Shown here piece by piece: positions 33,226-45,723 of a stretch of DNA of 64,000 nucleotides. The translations under genes were made by a program, and so were the position numbers. The DNA is from Glandiceps talaboti. Lineage: Eukaryota; Hemichordata; Enteropneusta; Spengelidae. The number at the start of each line of letters is the position of its first letter. Within the stretch, counting starts at the first letter, position 1. The stretch spans positions 11,921,440-11,985,439 of the forward strand of contig NC_135571.1 in NCBI RefSeq assembly GCF_964340395.1, in the 5' to 3' direction. A model generated the notes under the pieces. That model ran no database searches and was not told the DNA's origin. It saw only the letters and a list, made by a program, of their open reading frames with translations.

Positions 33226-33510
33226 CAACGAGTTTGGGAGGGTTATGTGCCAATAAACGAGGGGGCATAGCCCCGAGTTTTTGGCACATAACCCTACCGA
33301 ACAAGTTGTCTATCTTACTTATACTACGGTGTGATTGGCTCAAACGGATCTTTTTCAAAATTTTGTGTAATTTGTTGCATGCAAATTGAGTGCTGAGCGT
33401 AATATGGGTCACATCTCTAAGAAAGAATGGGTTATGGCTCCATATAACCAACCAAAATCAAGGCCTCTGATTGGCCAAGTCGGTCTAGCCATAGTATAAA
33501 GTCATTTAGC
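33226..33510 (+). mobile_element. Dispersed repeat family (copy C)
   Basis: Third copy of the family at 5555-5900 and 25075-25360, closest to copy B because both lie in the same duplicated TRIM flank. Confidence 0.7.
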
Positions 33511-35958
33511 CAACTGCTGGAGGACTGTTTACATCAACAAGAAATTTTCCATGAGGTTTAGTTTATCATCATCAGAGGTCAAAATATGCAAAAATTTACT
33601 TTTGTCATTTAAGGAATTACAGATTGGAAGAACAGTTTTATATTGTCCTGATGTTAGTTTCCGCATCCACTATTTCTTTCTCGAGTTCACTATTTTCACG
33701 ATTTTTTTTCTTGAATACATATTTAAAAAAGTTTAGGGCCGGCATGAAAAACTAGATGGGAGTCAGGTAACTGAAAGCAGACAGCTTCTTTTTTTGACAA
33801 CTGAGATGTTGATAAGTTAATAAAAATTTATTTCTAATGTGAGATATATAGTGCTGGGTTTCTGGTCTACAGTATTTTATTGTGTTTACAATCATGTGTT
33901 TATATTACATCGATCATAGTGGTGTGACTGACCATCATGGTTTTATGTTTACATCGATCGTAGTGGTGTAACCGCTACAGTTGTCATCATGGTTTACATG
34001 ATATAAAACCTGTGATGTCACACCTGTGAACATTCATTGGGGGGGGGGGGGGGGGGTTGCCCTAAATGAATGCGTTTGTTGAGCTTGTGCAACATTGTGT
34101 GAAAATGTCCCTAAAGTTTCTGAGTAGTAAGAGTCAATTATTTATATATGTAATACTTAATATGAAATAAGGAAACGTTATGCTTTCAGTGATATATATT
34201 TCTTGGTTACTATGGTGATAGCTATTGTAAGTTTCTGAGTAATATAATTAATTCTTCATTTGAAATAAGGAAATGTTATACTTTCAGTGATATAAATCTG
34301 TTGGTTACTATGGTGATAGCTAAGTAGGTTTCTGAGTAATATATAACTAGTAATTCTTAATTTGAAATAAGGAAACATACTTTCAATGATGCTATGAATG
34401 CCTTGGTTACTATGGTGATAAGCTAAGTAAGATTCTGAGTAATATAATAAGTAATTCTTAATTTGAAATAAGGAAACATATTTTCAATGATGCTATGAAT
34501 GCCTTGGTTGCTATGGTGATAAGCTATGTAAGTCTCTGTGTAATACGATTAACACAAGTAATTGTAATTTGTAATTACATGTACTATGAAAATAGAATAA
34601 TACAGAAAACATTTGGAAGTATCATGGTCTGTGAAGTACTGGTGCTATAGTTAAATTATAACCATTGCACTTCTGAACACCAGTTAAATTTTGTTAGCAT
34701 ACGTACAAGTTAATTACAACCCATAACACTAAAGTAAAATGTTTTCTTTATGTACCACAATATAGCATCCCTATCACTGTTTCATTTGCTAATTGACCAC
34801 ATTAGAAAGGCCACATACTTACTAAGGCTTGTAAATAAACCAATTGAAACAGTATATTTCACACTTGATATGAATGCTATAAATGAGTGTAGCACATAGA
34901 GAAAGTGTTTTACTTCAGTGTTACTTGTTGTAATATGAATGCTATAAATTTGTGTAGCACATAGAGAAAGTGCTTTACTTCAGTGTTACTGGTTGTAATA
35001 TGAATGCTATAAATTTGTGTAGCACATAGAGAAAGTGCTTTACTTCAGTGTTACTTGTAATATGAATGCTATAAATGAGTGTAGCACACAGTGAAAGACT
35101 AGTGCTTTACTTCAGTGTTACTTGTTGTGTGTAAGTTTAATAATGTGATTCGAATTTGTGATCATATGTGGATACTAAAATTTTAACCAATACACACAAC
35201 ATACATGTATTTTTGATATGGTGAGAGCTTTTGACTACAAACTGTCAGTTATGTTCAATCTGTGATAGAGGGCGCTGTTGATAAGCTGAGAGCTTTTGAC
35301 TACAAACTGCCTGTTTTGTTCAATCTATGATATAGGACACTGTTGATAAGCTGAGAGCTTTTGACTGCAAACTGTCAGTTTTGTTCACTCCATGGTAGAT
35401 GTAGACGCTGTTTATGATCATTGGTTTTCAGAATCAAGAATTCCACAGCTGAATTCTACATCTGGTAGTAAGTATTGGTACTACTGCATACACACAATGT
35501 GAAACTGTTTATGGTTCACAGGATCTTGTAATTTTCAGATAGTGGTGATGTCTACATGTTAACTCAGGTGTTCAAGTTAAGTGTCAGCTGGGTATAAAGT
35601 TATAGATAATTTATTCAGTAGCAGTTGAAATAGTGATTGTACAATGGAAATAACAATTTTGGATTAATTTAATTCGACCTGGTTTGGCAGTTTAATGAAG
35701 GAGTTGCCATGGCTATTGAGTTCCATAGACTCTTGGAGACTGATATGTTCATTTACAGTCATCAGGAAACTAAGTTTCTTCCATTGTTATCATTGTGGTC
35801 ACTGTATATATTTATATTGGCTACAGTTTGACAACATTTAGGAATGAAGTATCTCAATAATCCTCTAAGTCTTAGATGTGTGGTTGTTACAAAATATTGC
35901 TTCTAGCAATGTTCATCACATACAGATGAGATTGATGCTGACTTTATGGTTTCTTTCT

Positions 35959-38315
35959 TCATTGAGTGAAGACCTTCAGACAGTCACTTTTATAGTCTGC
36001 GACAACAACTTTGACAGGCCAGTCATCAGTTAGTGTCACAGAAACTGGTAACACCAATCCATCTTCTTCTCTATCAATACGACGTATGAATTCACCCTTC
36101 TTGTCAAATTTCTGTACTCTCTTGTTGCATTGTTCTGCAATGTACAAAAATTCATCCTTGTCTACAGCCACTGATTCTGGCCCGTACAGTTCACCATCTT
36201 CTTTCCCATAGTCACCAAACTGATACAGGAATTGACAATCTTGATTGAAGACCTGTATACGATGGTTGTTGATGTCTGGTACATACAGTCTTCCTTGTCT
36301 GCTGACACAAAGACATACAGGTCCTTTGAATTGAGCTGGTCCAGTTCCATAGCTGCCTCCTGTAGTGATGTATTTACCATTCTGGGTGTATTTACAGATA
36401 CAGTGTGATGTCTTGTCAGTGTCCTTAGCTTTAGCATCATAGTCAGTCACATAAACAGCGCCATCTACAGGGCTGATAGCTATACCTAATGGATACTTCA
36501 TTTCTTTCTGTCCAAAGCATCTGATAAGGTTTCCATCCTCGTCACTTATAACTATCTGCTTATTACCCCAATCTGTCATGAAATAATTTCCATCATCTGA
36601 CACTGCTACATCCCTTGGTTTGAATTCATTCTCAAACTGAGTGAATGTAATAAATCTAATATGATTTCCATCTCTATCTATGACTTGTATCCTATTATTC
36701 CCTGCATCAGCAACAACAAATTGTCTTCTTTTGTTCATGATGACACCAGTTGGTCTATCAAAGCATCCTTTCTTACTCCCCTTCTTCCCCAGTGTCTTCA
36801 CCAATCTTTTGATGACAGGAATACTGAAAGGTGATCCTTGTATTAGTTGATCTCCAATTGCCATGGTAATTTGATGTTTACCTTCCATTTCTCCTCTGAC
36901 AGTGAATACTAGTGTACCATCTCTGTTGTCAGTTAATACTTTGACATCTTCTCTTGTTCCATCTGGTTTTCTCATCTCAGCCTTCACAGCTGGTGTTGGT
37001 ATGACTTAAGTCTTCCCTGGCTGTCTTTGGTTCTGATCACTACGTCACCTGACTCTCCTTCTAGTAGCTTTGATGGAAGTTTGTCAACAGTACACTTGGA
37101 GGCACATATCTCAGACATTGTTGTTTTCAGTCTACCAGTATCACTGGGATAACTGCTTGACCTTTGACCCATGTAGGAGCCTACCACATTTGTGGTTTCT
37201 GTTGCCATGTCACTTTTCTCTGTCTTTCTGCACAGCAATCCCAGCATGCCCTGTCCTGGAACTTCTATAGCTGGCTTAAATTCAATTACTTCTGGTTTAA
37301 TGTTTTGGTTTGTTTCCATGGTGATAAGGGCTTCAATATGCTGTACCGTTTGCTGTTTATTGGTCATCAGCTGAGCAGCACTCCCATGATGCATCAGTGC
37401 TTCTAGATAACCACATGTACTTGAAATGTTGCCATGTTTCATTTCCCATTCATCTATTTGGACTTCAGTAGTTTTTACTTTCTGTCCATACTCTGACTTC
37501 AACTCATCTACCAATCTCTTCTCTTCCTTCCTCATTTTCTGTACCATCTCTTCTGCTTTCTTTCTCACCTTCTTTTCTTCTTCCTGACACCATACCTGTA
37601 GTTGGTTTCTGGTCTGTTTGACATCTGATTTACATCTTTCAGTTTCCTTTTCTTTCTTTCGCAGCTTTGCCACCATTTCCTTCAACTGTATGATGTACTT
37701 ATCTGCTGCCTCTTTGAGTTCTCTGTGGACATGTTTCTCACTGCGATGTTTAATCATGGCACAGTCAGTACACATAGTAACTTGACAGCTCTCACAGAAG
37801 TATTTAACTTCATTCTCTGGGTGAACATTACAGTAGACTTTTTGTGGTAGTAAACGACTAGTAGACCTTCCTTCTTTATACTCTTCTACTGTAATAATGG
37901 TATGATTTCTAGTCACTTTAGCTCTTCTATGGGCCTTAGTACATGAAGGACAAAAATTGATATTACAATCTACACACCTGTTTGTTGCTATGTTTTCATC
38001 ACATCCTTCACAAAGTCCTGGTTCGGATACATCAGTTGGATGACACCTCCCAACTATGTCAAGGAGTGAGTTCATGAAGAAGTTGGCTTTAAGTCCAGGA
38101 ACTCCATTTTGAGGTAATTCACAGGGTGTATCACAAACCGAGCACTGCAACCTACCTTTTCTTTCAACAATCTTGATCAGACATTCTTGACAAAATGTAT
38201 GATCACATGGTAGCACTTTAGGATTCTTGTACTCCTCTAAACAGATTGTACAGGAAAGGTAATCATCTCCAAGTTCTTTTAGAAATGTTTCCAAATCTGG
38301 AATCGCAGTCGCCAT
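35959..38315 (-). pseudogene. TRIM-NHL copy 2, frameshifted in the filamin domain
   Basis: The same protein as copies 1 and 3 from MATAIPD (38315) to KVFTQ (35959), but the frame breaks near 37007-37010. Where copy 1 reads GACTTGTCTTCC on the plus strand, this copy has GACTTAAGTCTTCC, two extra bases. The first frame therefore ends at 36984 shortly after SQGR, keeping RING, B-boxes and coiled coil. The second frame (in-frame Met at 36987) covers the rest of the filamin domain and all NHL repeats. All RING Cys/His residues are kept and no other stop is seen, so the lesion is young. A RING/B-box/coiled-coil protein lacking NHL could still be made. Upstream in-frame codons reach 38390, but 38315 matches the other copies. 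An assembly error remains possible. Confidence 0.85.
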
Positions 38316-41300
38316 GTTGGCCAAATAAATGTCAGTATGAAACTTCTCAGAGGACCCTCTAACTTGTGAGCATTTTACAGCTGTAATCACAGTTACTTTG
38401 TATTGTTTAGTGTGTTGCCATGGTTCACTGATGAAACTTCAAACACTTAAAGGCTCCTGTGAGAGTTCACTGAAAGGTCAAGCATTTTTCAACTGGCCAC
38501 AGTGAAACACTAGGTGACCTAGTTTGGTAGACAATGAAGTCTGAATCTGTTATTGTCTACAAAAGTCAAATAGTTCATTCAGCTACCAGTACATCATGAT
38601 TTATATTATGCCTGGCATTGTAAATATACAGTACATGTATTTAGTTTATGTGTGTACACAATATATATCTTGTATCTGAGCTACTAACCAAAATATGAAC
38701 TCATTTCTTTAACTTTACATAATAGACTAAATACTGACTTTATACATAAAAAGATTTTGACAAAAGTCAAACACTTCATTCATTCAACTAAATAATGATT
38801 TCTATATTTTTGTAACTTGTGATGTCTAGTGATGCAAAAATTCCTAATGTACATTTCAGTTCAACAAGTGTTTGTTTTCTCAAGTTAATAATGATTTATA
38901 TTGTGTCTGGGGTGATTTTTCAAGTAGTTAGACGTGATAAAATTGTTTTAATTCCAAAATAAATACCACATCTCCTTCCATACGGTCACTTTAACTTGAA
39001 CTTGAATAAAGATCGAGTGCTTTTGAACTGAACTTCATCACACACACAAACAAACTTGTAAATTGTGAAGTCCAGAAGCTTATCTATGTAGTGATGGCGT
39101 GCCTTGAAGAAAATTCCAATGAATAGCGCCCTCTATACACTTGTACCAGAATGTGCCACTCTCTATATAATTTGTTCAGGCTGATTTGTTTTGGTTCATT
39201 TTGCATTTCGTCACTCAAGTCACATGATCACTCAAGTCACATGATCAGTCTGAGATAACTGAAAGGATGAACATTCAAACTATTGTTTTGACATTGATAA
39301 AAAGAAAACCAAACATGGATAAGATTATGGTGACCTAACCCCATCACTCTATATTTCTTGTCCATCGTGTTACAGACCAGCTAGTACAGACCAAGGTTTT
39401 GTATATTACTTTCATATTAACCTCTGTTTACCTTATCAACTCAAACTGATGCAGTGAATGGTTGCCTAGTTACAACATTAGCTGATGAATACATCACTCA
39501 CTCACTCAGTCACTTACTCAAATAAATACACATCATAGTTTGCATGTAATCTGAATCACAGAGAATGAAATTTAATAATCAGTTATATGAATATATTAAA
39601 CATCATCTAAATGTCTACTCTCGTAACATAGTAAGGGGAGACATCTAAAGATTGGTGTAGAGTAAAAACTAATTACTGATACCCTTAGTTGGTGTGGTGG
39701 GGTGAGACCAAAATAAGTTTTCATCACAAAATATTTTAGTCTCAACAAAGCCAAAATGTAAACACTTTATATTGGGTAAAATCAAAAGATGGGGAAAAAG
39801 TTATTACAGGGAGATAATGTTGATAATATTGTTTTACCATGAGAGAAATTCTTCTCTAATAAAATTGTATTTTTATCAGATTAAGTATGACATAGTTTTG
39901 AAATACTGCAAATAAAATGTACAAAATATCCCCAAGTGGTGGGCCAGGTCTGAGTTAAAACTGAAATAATTTATTTGTTTTCATGTGACACCTATCTTTT
40001 GAAGTCTCCCCTAAGCAATTCATTAATTTCTGTGTAAAAAATACAAAATGTAGCACAATAGATATAGTAGTAGTCTTGGTTACCCAGAATCCCACTGCTG
40101 GGGACTCATGTGACAGCTACTACCATCCAGACGAGACTCTGGGGAAACGTAATCCAAAGTTGCCAACACCGGAAGACACAGTCATGAAAAATGGGCTTAC
40201 AAGTTACAAGGCATTTTAGTTGTAAATAAGATGTATCAGTCACTAGAGATATGATAACCTGTCATGAAGGTACCTGGTTCATTCAGCCTGCAATGTTGGA
40301 CATGAAATATTCCCTAGCATGCACTGCTTTGGGAAAGAGATCTGGTGTGGGCGACTTTAGATCACATTTCCCCAAACTCTTGTCTGGGTGGTCTTGTATT
40401 AGAGCCCCAGCACTGAGAGTCTTGGTAACTGAGACTACAATATAGTTGTTACAAAAAGAGCCATCCCACCATTGAGGGCACTGTTCTGCATTCTCTGCCA
40501 GTTGTCATTCTTCTCAACGTGTCTGCTTATTCACTGTGCTGGTTTTATGACATTTTTTGTAGCAAATATCAGAATTTAAAAAAATTATATTCAATTTTTG
40601 AATGATTAATCACATTTCTTTTGAAATCGTACACATATTTTACGCTTTTTTACATATATATTTGAATACAAGTATTGACCAAAAATCAAGAATAGTTTAA
40701 ATTTGTGCTGAAAAGTTTGTAGATAATCACCGATAGTGATTTTCTACTCAGTTTACCCCTCCCCACCCTATCCACCCCACCTCCAGTGAAACAGTACAGC
40801 TCAGTAGTAAGGCTATCAGGGATGATATAGATATCTACGTTACTATGGTGATAGCTACGTAAGTTTCTGAGTAATAAGAGTAACTTATTTATATATATGT
40901 AATTCTTAAAGTGACAATATGGATGAGGATTGGGTATTTATTTTGGATTTTTAATTTATAAAACAATTTTGTCATGGCTTACTACTTAAAAAATCAATGT
41001 GAAACAACATATGCCAAGTCTGTAATTCAGTATATTACAAAAGATTAATAAATGTGTAAAACAAATTTTTAATTTTTTTGCAATGTATTGAGTTGCAAAC
41101 ACAGACTTTGTCAATATTATTTCATGCTGATTTTTGAAGGAGGAAGTCATGATAAAATTGTTTTGTATCCAAAATAAATACCTAATCCTAATCCATGTTG
41201 TCACTTAATATGAAATAAGGAAATATTATACTTTCAGTGATATAAGGTTCTTGGTTACTATGGTGATATCTAAGTAGGTTTCTGAGTAATACAACAAGTA

Positions 41301-41451
41301 ATTCTTAATTTGGAATAAGGAAATATACTTTCAGTGATGATAACATTGTACCATATGTCCACTGTAGATCATTAAGGCACAATTTAGAAGCAAAGAATTC
41401 CACTCCAGTTGTCTTAGTCTGTAAGATACAGCTATGTTGTTCAGTCCTTTT

Positions 41452-42200
41452 AGACTTAAATTTCACCACTGGCTGAAATAACCCCTGTCAGACTTGAATT
41501 TAACCACTTGCTGAAATAACCCCTGTCAGACTTGAATTTAACCACTTGCTGAAATAACCCCTGTCAGACTTGAATTTAACCACTTGCTGAAATAACCCCT
41601 GTCAGACTTGAATTTAACCACTTGCTGAAATAACCCCTGTCAGACTTGAATTTAACCACTTGCTGAAATAACCCCTGTCAGACTTGAATTTAACCACTGA
41701 CTGAAATAACCCCTGTCAGACTTAAATTTAACCACTGACTGAAATAACCCATGTCAGACTTAAATTTAACCACTGACTGAAATAACCCATGTCAGTCTTA
41801 AATTTAACCACTGACTGAAATAACCCATGTCAGACTTAAATTGTACCACTGGCTGAAATAACCCATGTCAGACTTAAATTGTACCACTGGCTGAAATAAC
41901 CCATGTCAGACTTAAATTTAACCACTGACTGAAATAACCCATGTCAGACTTAAATTTAACCACTGACTGAAATAACCCCTGTCAGACTTAAATTTAACCA
42001 CTGACTGAAATAACCCATGTCAGACTTAAATTTAACCACTGACTGAAATAACCCATGTCAGACTTAAATTGTACCACTGGCTGAAATAACCCATGTCAGA
42101 CTTAAATTTAACCACTGGCTGAAATAACCCATGTCAGACTTAAATTGTACCACTGGCTGAAATAACCCATGTCAGACTTAAATTGAACCACTAGCTGATT
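41452..42200 (+). repeat. 38-bp minisatellite, about 20 copies (array 1)
   Basis: The unit is CTGAAATAACCCCTGTCAGA followed by CTTAAATTTAACCACTGG, 38 bp. The left end is homogeneous for CTTGAATTTAACCACTTG variants. The middle and right carry CCCATGTC and TTGTACCACTGG variants. Its partner array at 48897-50332 is about twice as long. Confidence 0.95.
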
Positions 42201-42440
42201 ACATTATTGGCATATGATGTCATATCTTTACAGACTACATGTTGTCTTAATGCACTGTAACACAGAATCTGAGTATATTCACCAATTTGTAATGGTTAGT
42301 GTCATGATTCTTATCTCACTTAATATCAAATACAGAATCTTTATCTGGTTGTGCTGTCATTTAAAGCTCAAAGTTATGATTTCAAGCATCATAATTGTCA
42401 TCAGTTTGAAAAGAGATGAGTTCAGATAACATTTCAGTAC

Positions 42441-42690
42441 ATAAGTAGTCTTGTCGACTGTCACTGTCAGCAAAGAATTCCACTTCAGTTGTCCCCCACA
42501 CACAGGACTGTCACTGTCAGCAAAGAATTCCACTTCAGTTGTCCCCCACACACAGGACTGTCACTGTCAGCAAAGAATTCCACTTCAGTTGTCCTCCACA
42601 CACAGGACTGTTTGCTGCCAGCAAAGAATTCCACTAAGACTAAGGTTGTCCTCCCCACACAGGACTGTTACTGTCGGCAAAGCTTTTGAC
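42441..42690 (+). repeat. 50-bp tandem repeat, about 5 copies
   Basis: The unit contains CAGCAAAGAATTCCACTTCA and GTTGTCCCCCACACACAGGACT. The same unit occurs about four times at 50590-50785. Open frames across it (42451-42771) are products of a repeat lacking stops. Confidence 0.9.
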
Positions 42691-43368
42691 TGCAAACTGT
42701 CAGTTTTGTTCAGCAGTGACTCTATGATAGAGGGCGCTGTTGATATTAAGCTGAGAGCTTTTGACGGTTAGCTGTCAGTTTTGTTCACTCCATGGTAGAT
42801 GTATAGATGCTGTTTATGATCATTGGTTTTGAGAATCAAGAATTCCACAGCTGAATTCTACATCTGGTAGTCACTGTCAAAGTATTGGTACTACTGTATG
42901 CACACAATGTGAAACTGTTAATGGTTCACAGGATCTTGTAATTTTCAGATAGTGGTGATGTCTACATGTTGACTCAGGTGTTCAAGTTAAGTGTCAGCTG
43001 GGTATAATGGTATAGATACTTCATTCAGTAGCAGTTGAAATAGTGATTGTACAATGGAAATAACAATTTTGGATTAATTTAATTCGACCTGGTTTGGCAG
43101 TCTAATGGAGGAGTTGCCATGGTTATTTGAGATCCATAGACTCTTGAAGATATGATTATTTCTAGTCATCAGGAAACTTTAATTTCTTCCATTGTTATAA
43201 CATTATGGTCTCTGTATATATTTATATTGGCGACAGTTTGACAACATTTAGGAATGAAGTATCTCAATAATCCTCTAAGTCTTAGATGTGTGGTTGTTAC
43301 AAAATATTGTTTCTGGCAATGTTCATCACATACAGATGGGATTGATGTTGACTTTATGGTTTCTTTCT

Positions 43369-45723
43369 TCATTGAGTGAAGACCTTCAGACAGTCACTGT
43401 CGAAGTCTACTACAACAACTTTGACAGGCCAGTCATCAGTTAGTGCCACAGAACATGGCCACACCAATCCATCTTCTTCACTATCAATACGACATATTAA
43501 TTCACCCTTCTTGTCAAATTTCTGTACTCTCTTATTGCGTTGTTCTGCAATGTACAGAAATTCATCCTTGTCTACAGCCACAGATTGTGGCCCATACAGG
43601 TCACCATCTTCTTTCCCATAGTCACCAAACTGATACAGGAATTGACAATCTTGATTGAAGACGTGTATACGATGGTTGTTGATGTCTGGTACATACAGTC
43701 TTCCTTGTCTGCTGACACAAAGATGTGTAGGTCCTCTGAATTGAGCTGGTCCAGTTCCAAAGCTGCCTACTGTAGTGATGTATTTACCATTCTGGGTGTA
43801 TTTTCTGATACAGTGTGTTGTCTTGTCAGTGTCAACACCTTTAGCATCATAGTCAGTCACATAAACAGTGCCATCTACAGGGCTGATAGCTATACCTAAT
43901 GGAGACTTCATTTCTTTCTGTCCAAAGCATCTGATAAGGTTTCCATCCTCGTCACTTACAACTATCTGCTTATTACCATCATCTGTCATGAAATAATTTC
44001 CATCATCTGACACTGCTACATCCCATGGTTTGAATTCATTCTTAAACTGAGTGAATGTAATAAATCTAATGTGATTTCCATCTCTATCTATGACTTGTAT
44101 CCTATTATTCCATTTATCAGCAACAACATATTGTCTTCTTTTGTTCATGATGACACTGTTTGGTCCATTAAAGCATCCTTTCTTACTCCCCTTCTTCCCC
44201 AGTGTCTTCACCAATCTTTTGGTGACAGGAATACTGAAAGGTGATCCTTGTATTAGTTGATCTCCAATTGCCATGGTAACTTGATGTGTACCTTCTTTTT
44301 CTCCTTTGACAGTGAATACTAGTGTACCATCTCTGTTGTCAGTTACTTTGACATCTTCTCTTGTTCCATCTGGTTTTCTCATCTCAGCTTTCACAGCTGG
44401 TGTTGGTAATATGACTTGTCTTCCCTGGCTGTCTTTGGTTCTGATCACTATGTCACCTGACTCTCCTTCTAGTAGCTTTGTTGGAAGTTTGTCAACAGTA
44501 CACTTGGAGGCACATATCTCAGACATTGTTGTTTTGACTCTACCAGTATCCCTGGGATAACTGCTTGACCTTTGACCCCTGTAGGAGCCTGGCAAATTTC
44601 TGGTGTCAGTTGCCATGTCACTGTTCTCTGTCTTTCTGCACAGCAATCCCAGCATGCCCTGTCCTGGAACTTCTGTAGCTGGCTTAAATTCAATTACTTC
44701 TGGGTTAATGTTTGGGTTTGTTTCCATGGTGATAAGAGCTTCAATATGCTGTATTGTTTGTTCTTTATTGGTCATCAGCTGAGCAGCACTCCCATGATGC
44801 ATCAGTGCTTCTAGATAACCACATGTACTTGAAATATTACCATGTTTCATTTCCCATTCATCTATTTGGACTTCAGCAGTTTTCACTTTCTGTCCATACT
44901 CTGACTTCAACTCATCTACCAATCTCTTCTCTTCCTTCCTTATTTTCTGTACCATCTCTTCTGCTTCCTTTCTCACCTTCTTTTCTTCTTCCTGACACTG
45001 TACCTGTAGTTGGTTTCTGGTCTGTTTGACTTCTGATCTACATCTTTCAGTTTCCTTTTCTTTCTTTCTCAGCTTTGTCAACATGTCCTTCAACTGTATG
45101 ATGTACTTATCTGCTGCCTCTTTGAGTTCTTTGTGGACATGTTTCTCACTGCGATGTTTAATCATGGCACAGTCAGTACACATAGTGACTTGACAGCTCT
45201 CACAGAAGTATTTGACTTCATTCTCTGGGTGAACATTGCAGTAGACTTTTTGTGGTAGTAAACGACTAGTAGACCTTCCTTCTTTATACTCTTCTACTGT
45301 AATAATGGTATGATTTCTAGTCACTTTAGCTCTTCTATGAGACTTTGTACATGGAGGACAAAAATTGATATTACAATCTACACACCTGTTTGTTGCTGTG
45401 TTTTCGTCACATCCTTCACAACGTCCTGGTTCCGATACATCAGTTGGTTGACACCTTCCAACTATGTCAAGCAGTGAGTTCATGAAGAAGTTGACTTTAA
45501 GTCCAGGAACTCCATTTTGAGGTAATTCACAGGGTGTATCACAGACCGAGCACTGCAACCTGCCTTTTCTTTCAACAATCTTGATCAGACATTCTTGACA
45601 AAATGTATGATCACATGGTAGCACTTTAGGATTCTTGTACTCCTCTAAACAGATTGTACAGGAAAGGTAATCATCTCCAAGTTCTTTTAGAAATGTTTCC
45701 AAATCTGGAATTGCAGTCGCCAT
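43369..45723 (-). CDS. TRIM-NHL protein, copy 3 (intact, single exon)
   Basis: 784 codons from MATAIPD to KVFTQ, collinear with copy 1 through the RING, two B-boxes, coiled coil, filamin-type Ig and NHL repeats, with all zinc ligands kept. Differences include FCPPCTKSHRR in B-box 1 (shared with copy 4 rather than copies 1 and 2), VILPTPAV with one extra codon in the filamin domain, and VVDFDSDC near the end where the others have VADYKSDC. The B-box sharing with copy 4 and the long flank sharing with copy 2 suggest exchange between copies. Predicted role is as for copy 1: a ubiquitin ligase whose NHL propeller binds RNA or protein (family knowledge; target unknown). The candidate poly(A) signal is altered. 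Confidence 0.93.
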   Translation of the reverse strand: MATAIPDLETFLKELGDDYLSCTICLEEYKNPKVLPCDHTFCQECLIKIVERKGRLQCSVCDTPCELPQNGVPGLKVNFFMNSLLDIVGRCQPTDVSEPGRCEGCDENTATNRCVDCNINFCPPCTKSHRRAKVTRNHTIITVEEYKEGRSTSRLLPQKVYCNVHPENEVKYFCESCQVTMCTDCAMIKHRSEKHVHKELKEAADKYIIQLKDMLTKLRKKEKETERCRSEVKQTRNQLQVQCQEEEKKVRKEAEEMVQKIRKEEKRLVDELKSEYGQKVKTAEVQIDEWEMKHGNISSTCGYLEALMHHGSAAQLMTNKEQTIQHIEALITMETNPNINPEVIEFKPATEVPGQGMLGLLCRKTENSDMATDTRNLPGSYRGQRSSSYPRDTGRVKTTMSEICASKCTVDKLPTKLLEGESGDIVIRTKDSQGRQVILPTPAVKAEMRKPDGTREDVKVTDNRDGTLVFTVKGEKEGTHQVTMAIGDQLIQGSPFSIPVTKRLVKTLGKKGSKKGCFNGPNSVIMNKRRQYVVADKWNNRIQVIDRDGNHIRFITFTQFKNEFKPWDVAVSDDGNYFMTDDGNKQIVVSDEDGNLIRCFGQKEMKSPLGIAISPVDGTVYVTDYDAKGVDTDKTTHCIRKYTQNGKYITTVGSFGTGPAQFRGPTHLCVSRQGRLYVPDINNHRIHVFNQDCQFLYQFGDYGKEDGDLYGPQSVAVDKDEFLYIAEQRNKRVQKFDKKGELICRIDSEEDGLVWPCSVALTDDWPVKVVVVDFDSDCLKVFTQ

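Larger units (their letters stand above)
30112..35958. other. Region between TRIM copies 1 and 2; non-coding repeats
   Basis: 30112-30400 resembles the 5' flank of copies 2 and 3. From about 30770 to 31980 it instead matches 58960-59700, upstream of copy 4 (shared GGTTCACCAACATAAAG and GGATTGAATCTGCCTTGTTT phrases). After two tetranucleotide tracts, 32890-35958 repeats the 3' flank of copy 1. That includes the dispersed repeat at 33226-33510, a poly-G run near 34040-34057, about 100-bp units (34135-34560), four 66-bp TGAATGCTATAAAT units (34868-35120) and 65-bp units (35215-35400). No supported gene. Confidence 0.7.
38316..43368. other. Region between TRIM copies 2 and 3; non-coding
   Basis: 38316-42200 is nearly identical to 45724-50330 except for indels and array length, marking a recent duplication with an offset of about 7.4 kb. 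It includes a doubled TCACTCAAGTCACATGATCA motif (about 39212-39247), GGTTACTATGGTGATA units (about 40840-41340), the 38-bp minisatellite, a 50-bp repeat array and a 3' flank shared by all TRIM copies (about 42700-43368). No gene recognised. Confidence 0.7.

Noticed and set aside
40986-41204. 72-codon minus ORF repeated at 48441-48659
   Set aside because: Nearly identical copies are part of the recent duplication; AT-rich, with no recognisable protein.
42451-42771. 106-codon ORF with repeated peptide
   Set aside because: Encoded by the 50-bp tandem repeat; the matching array at 50590 does not keep the same product.
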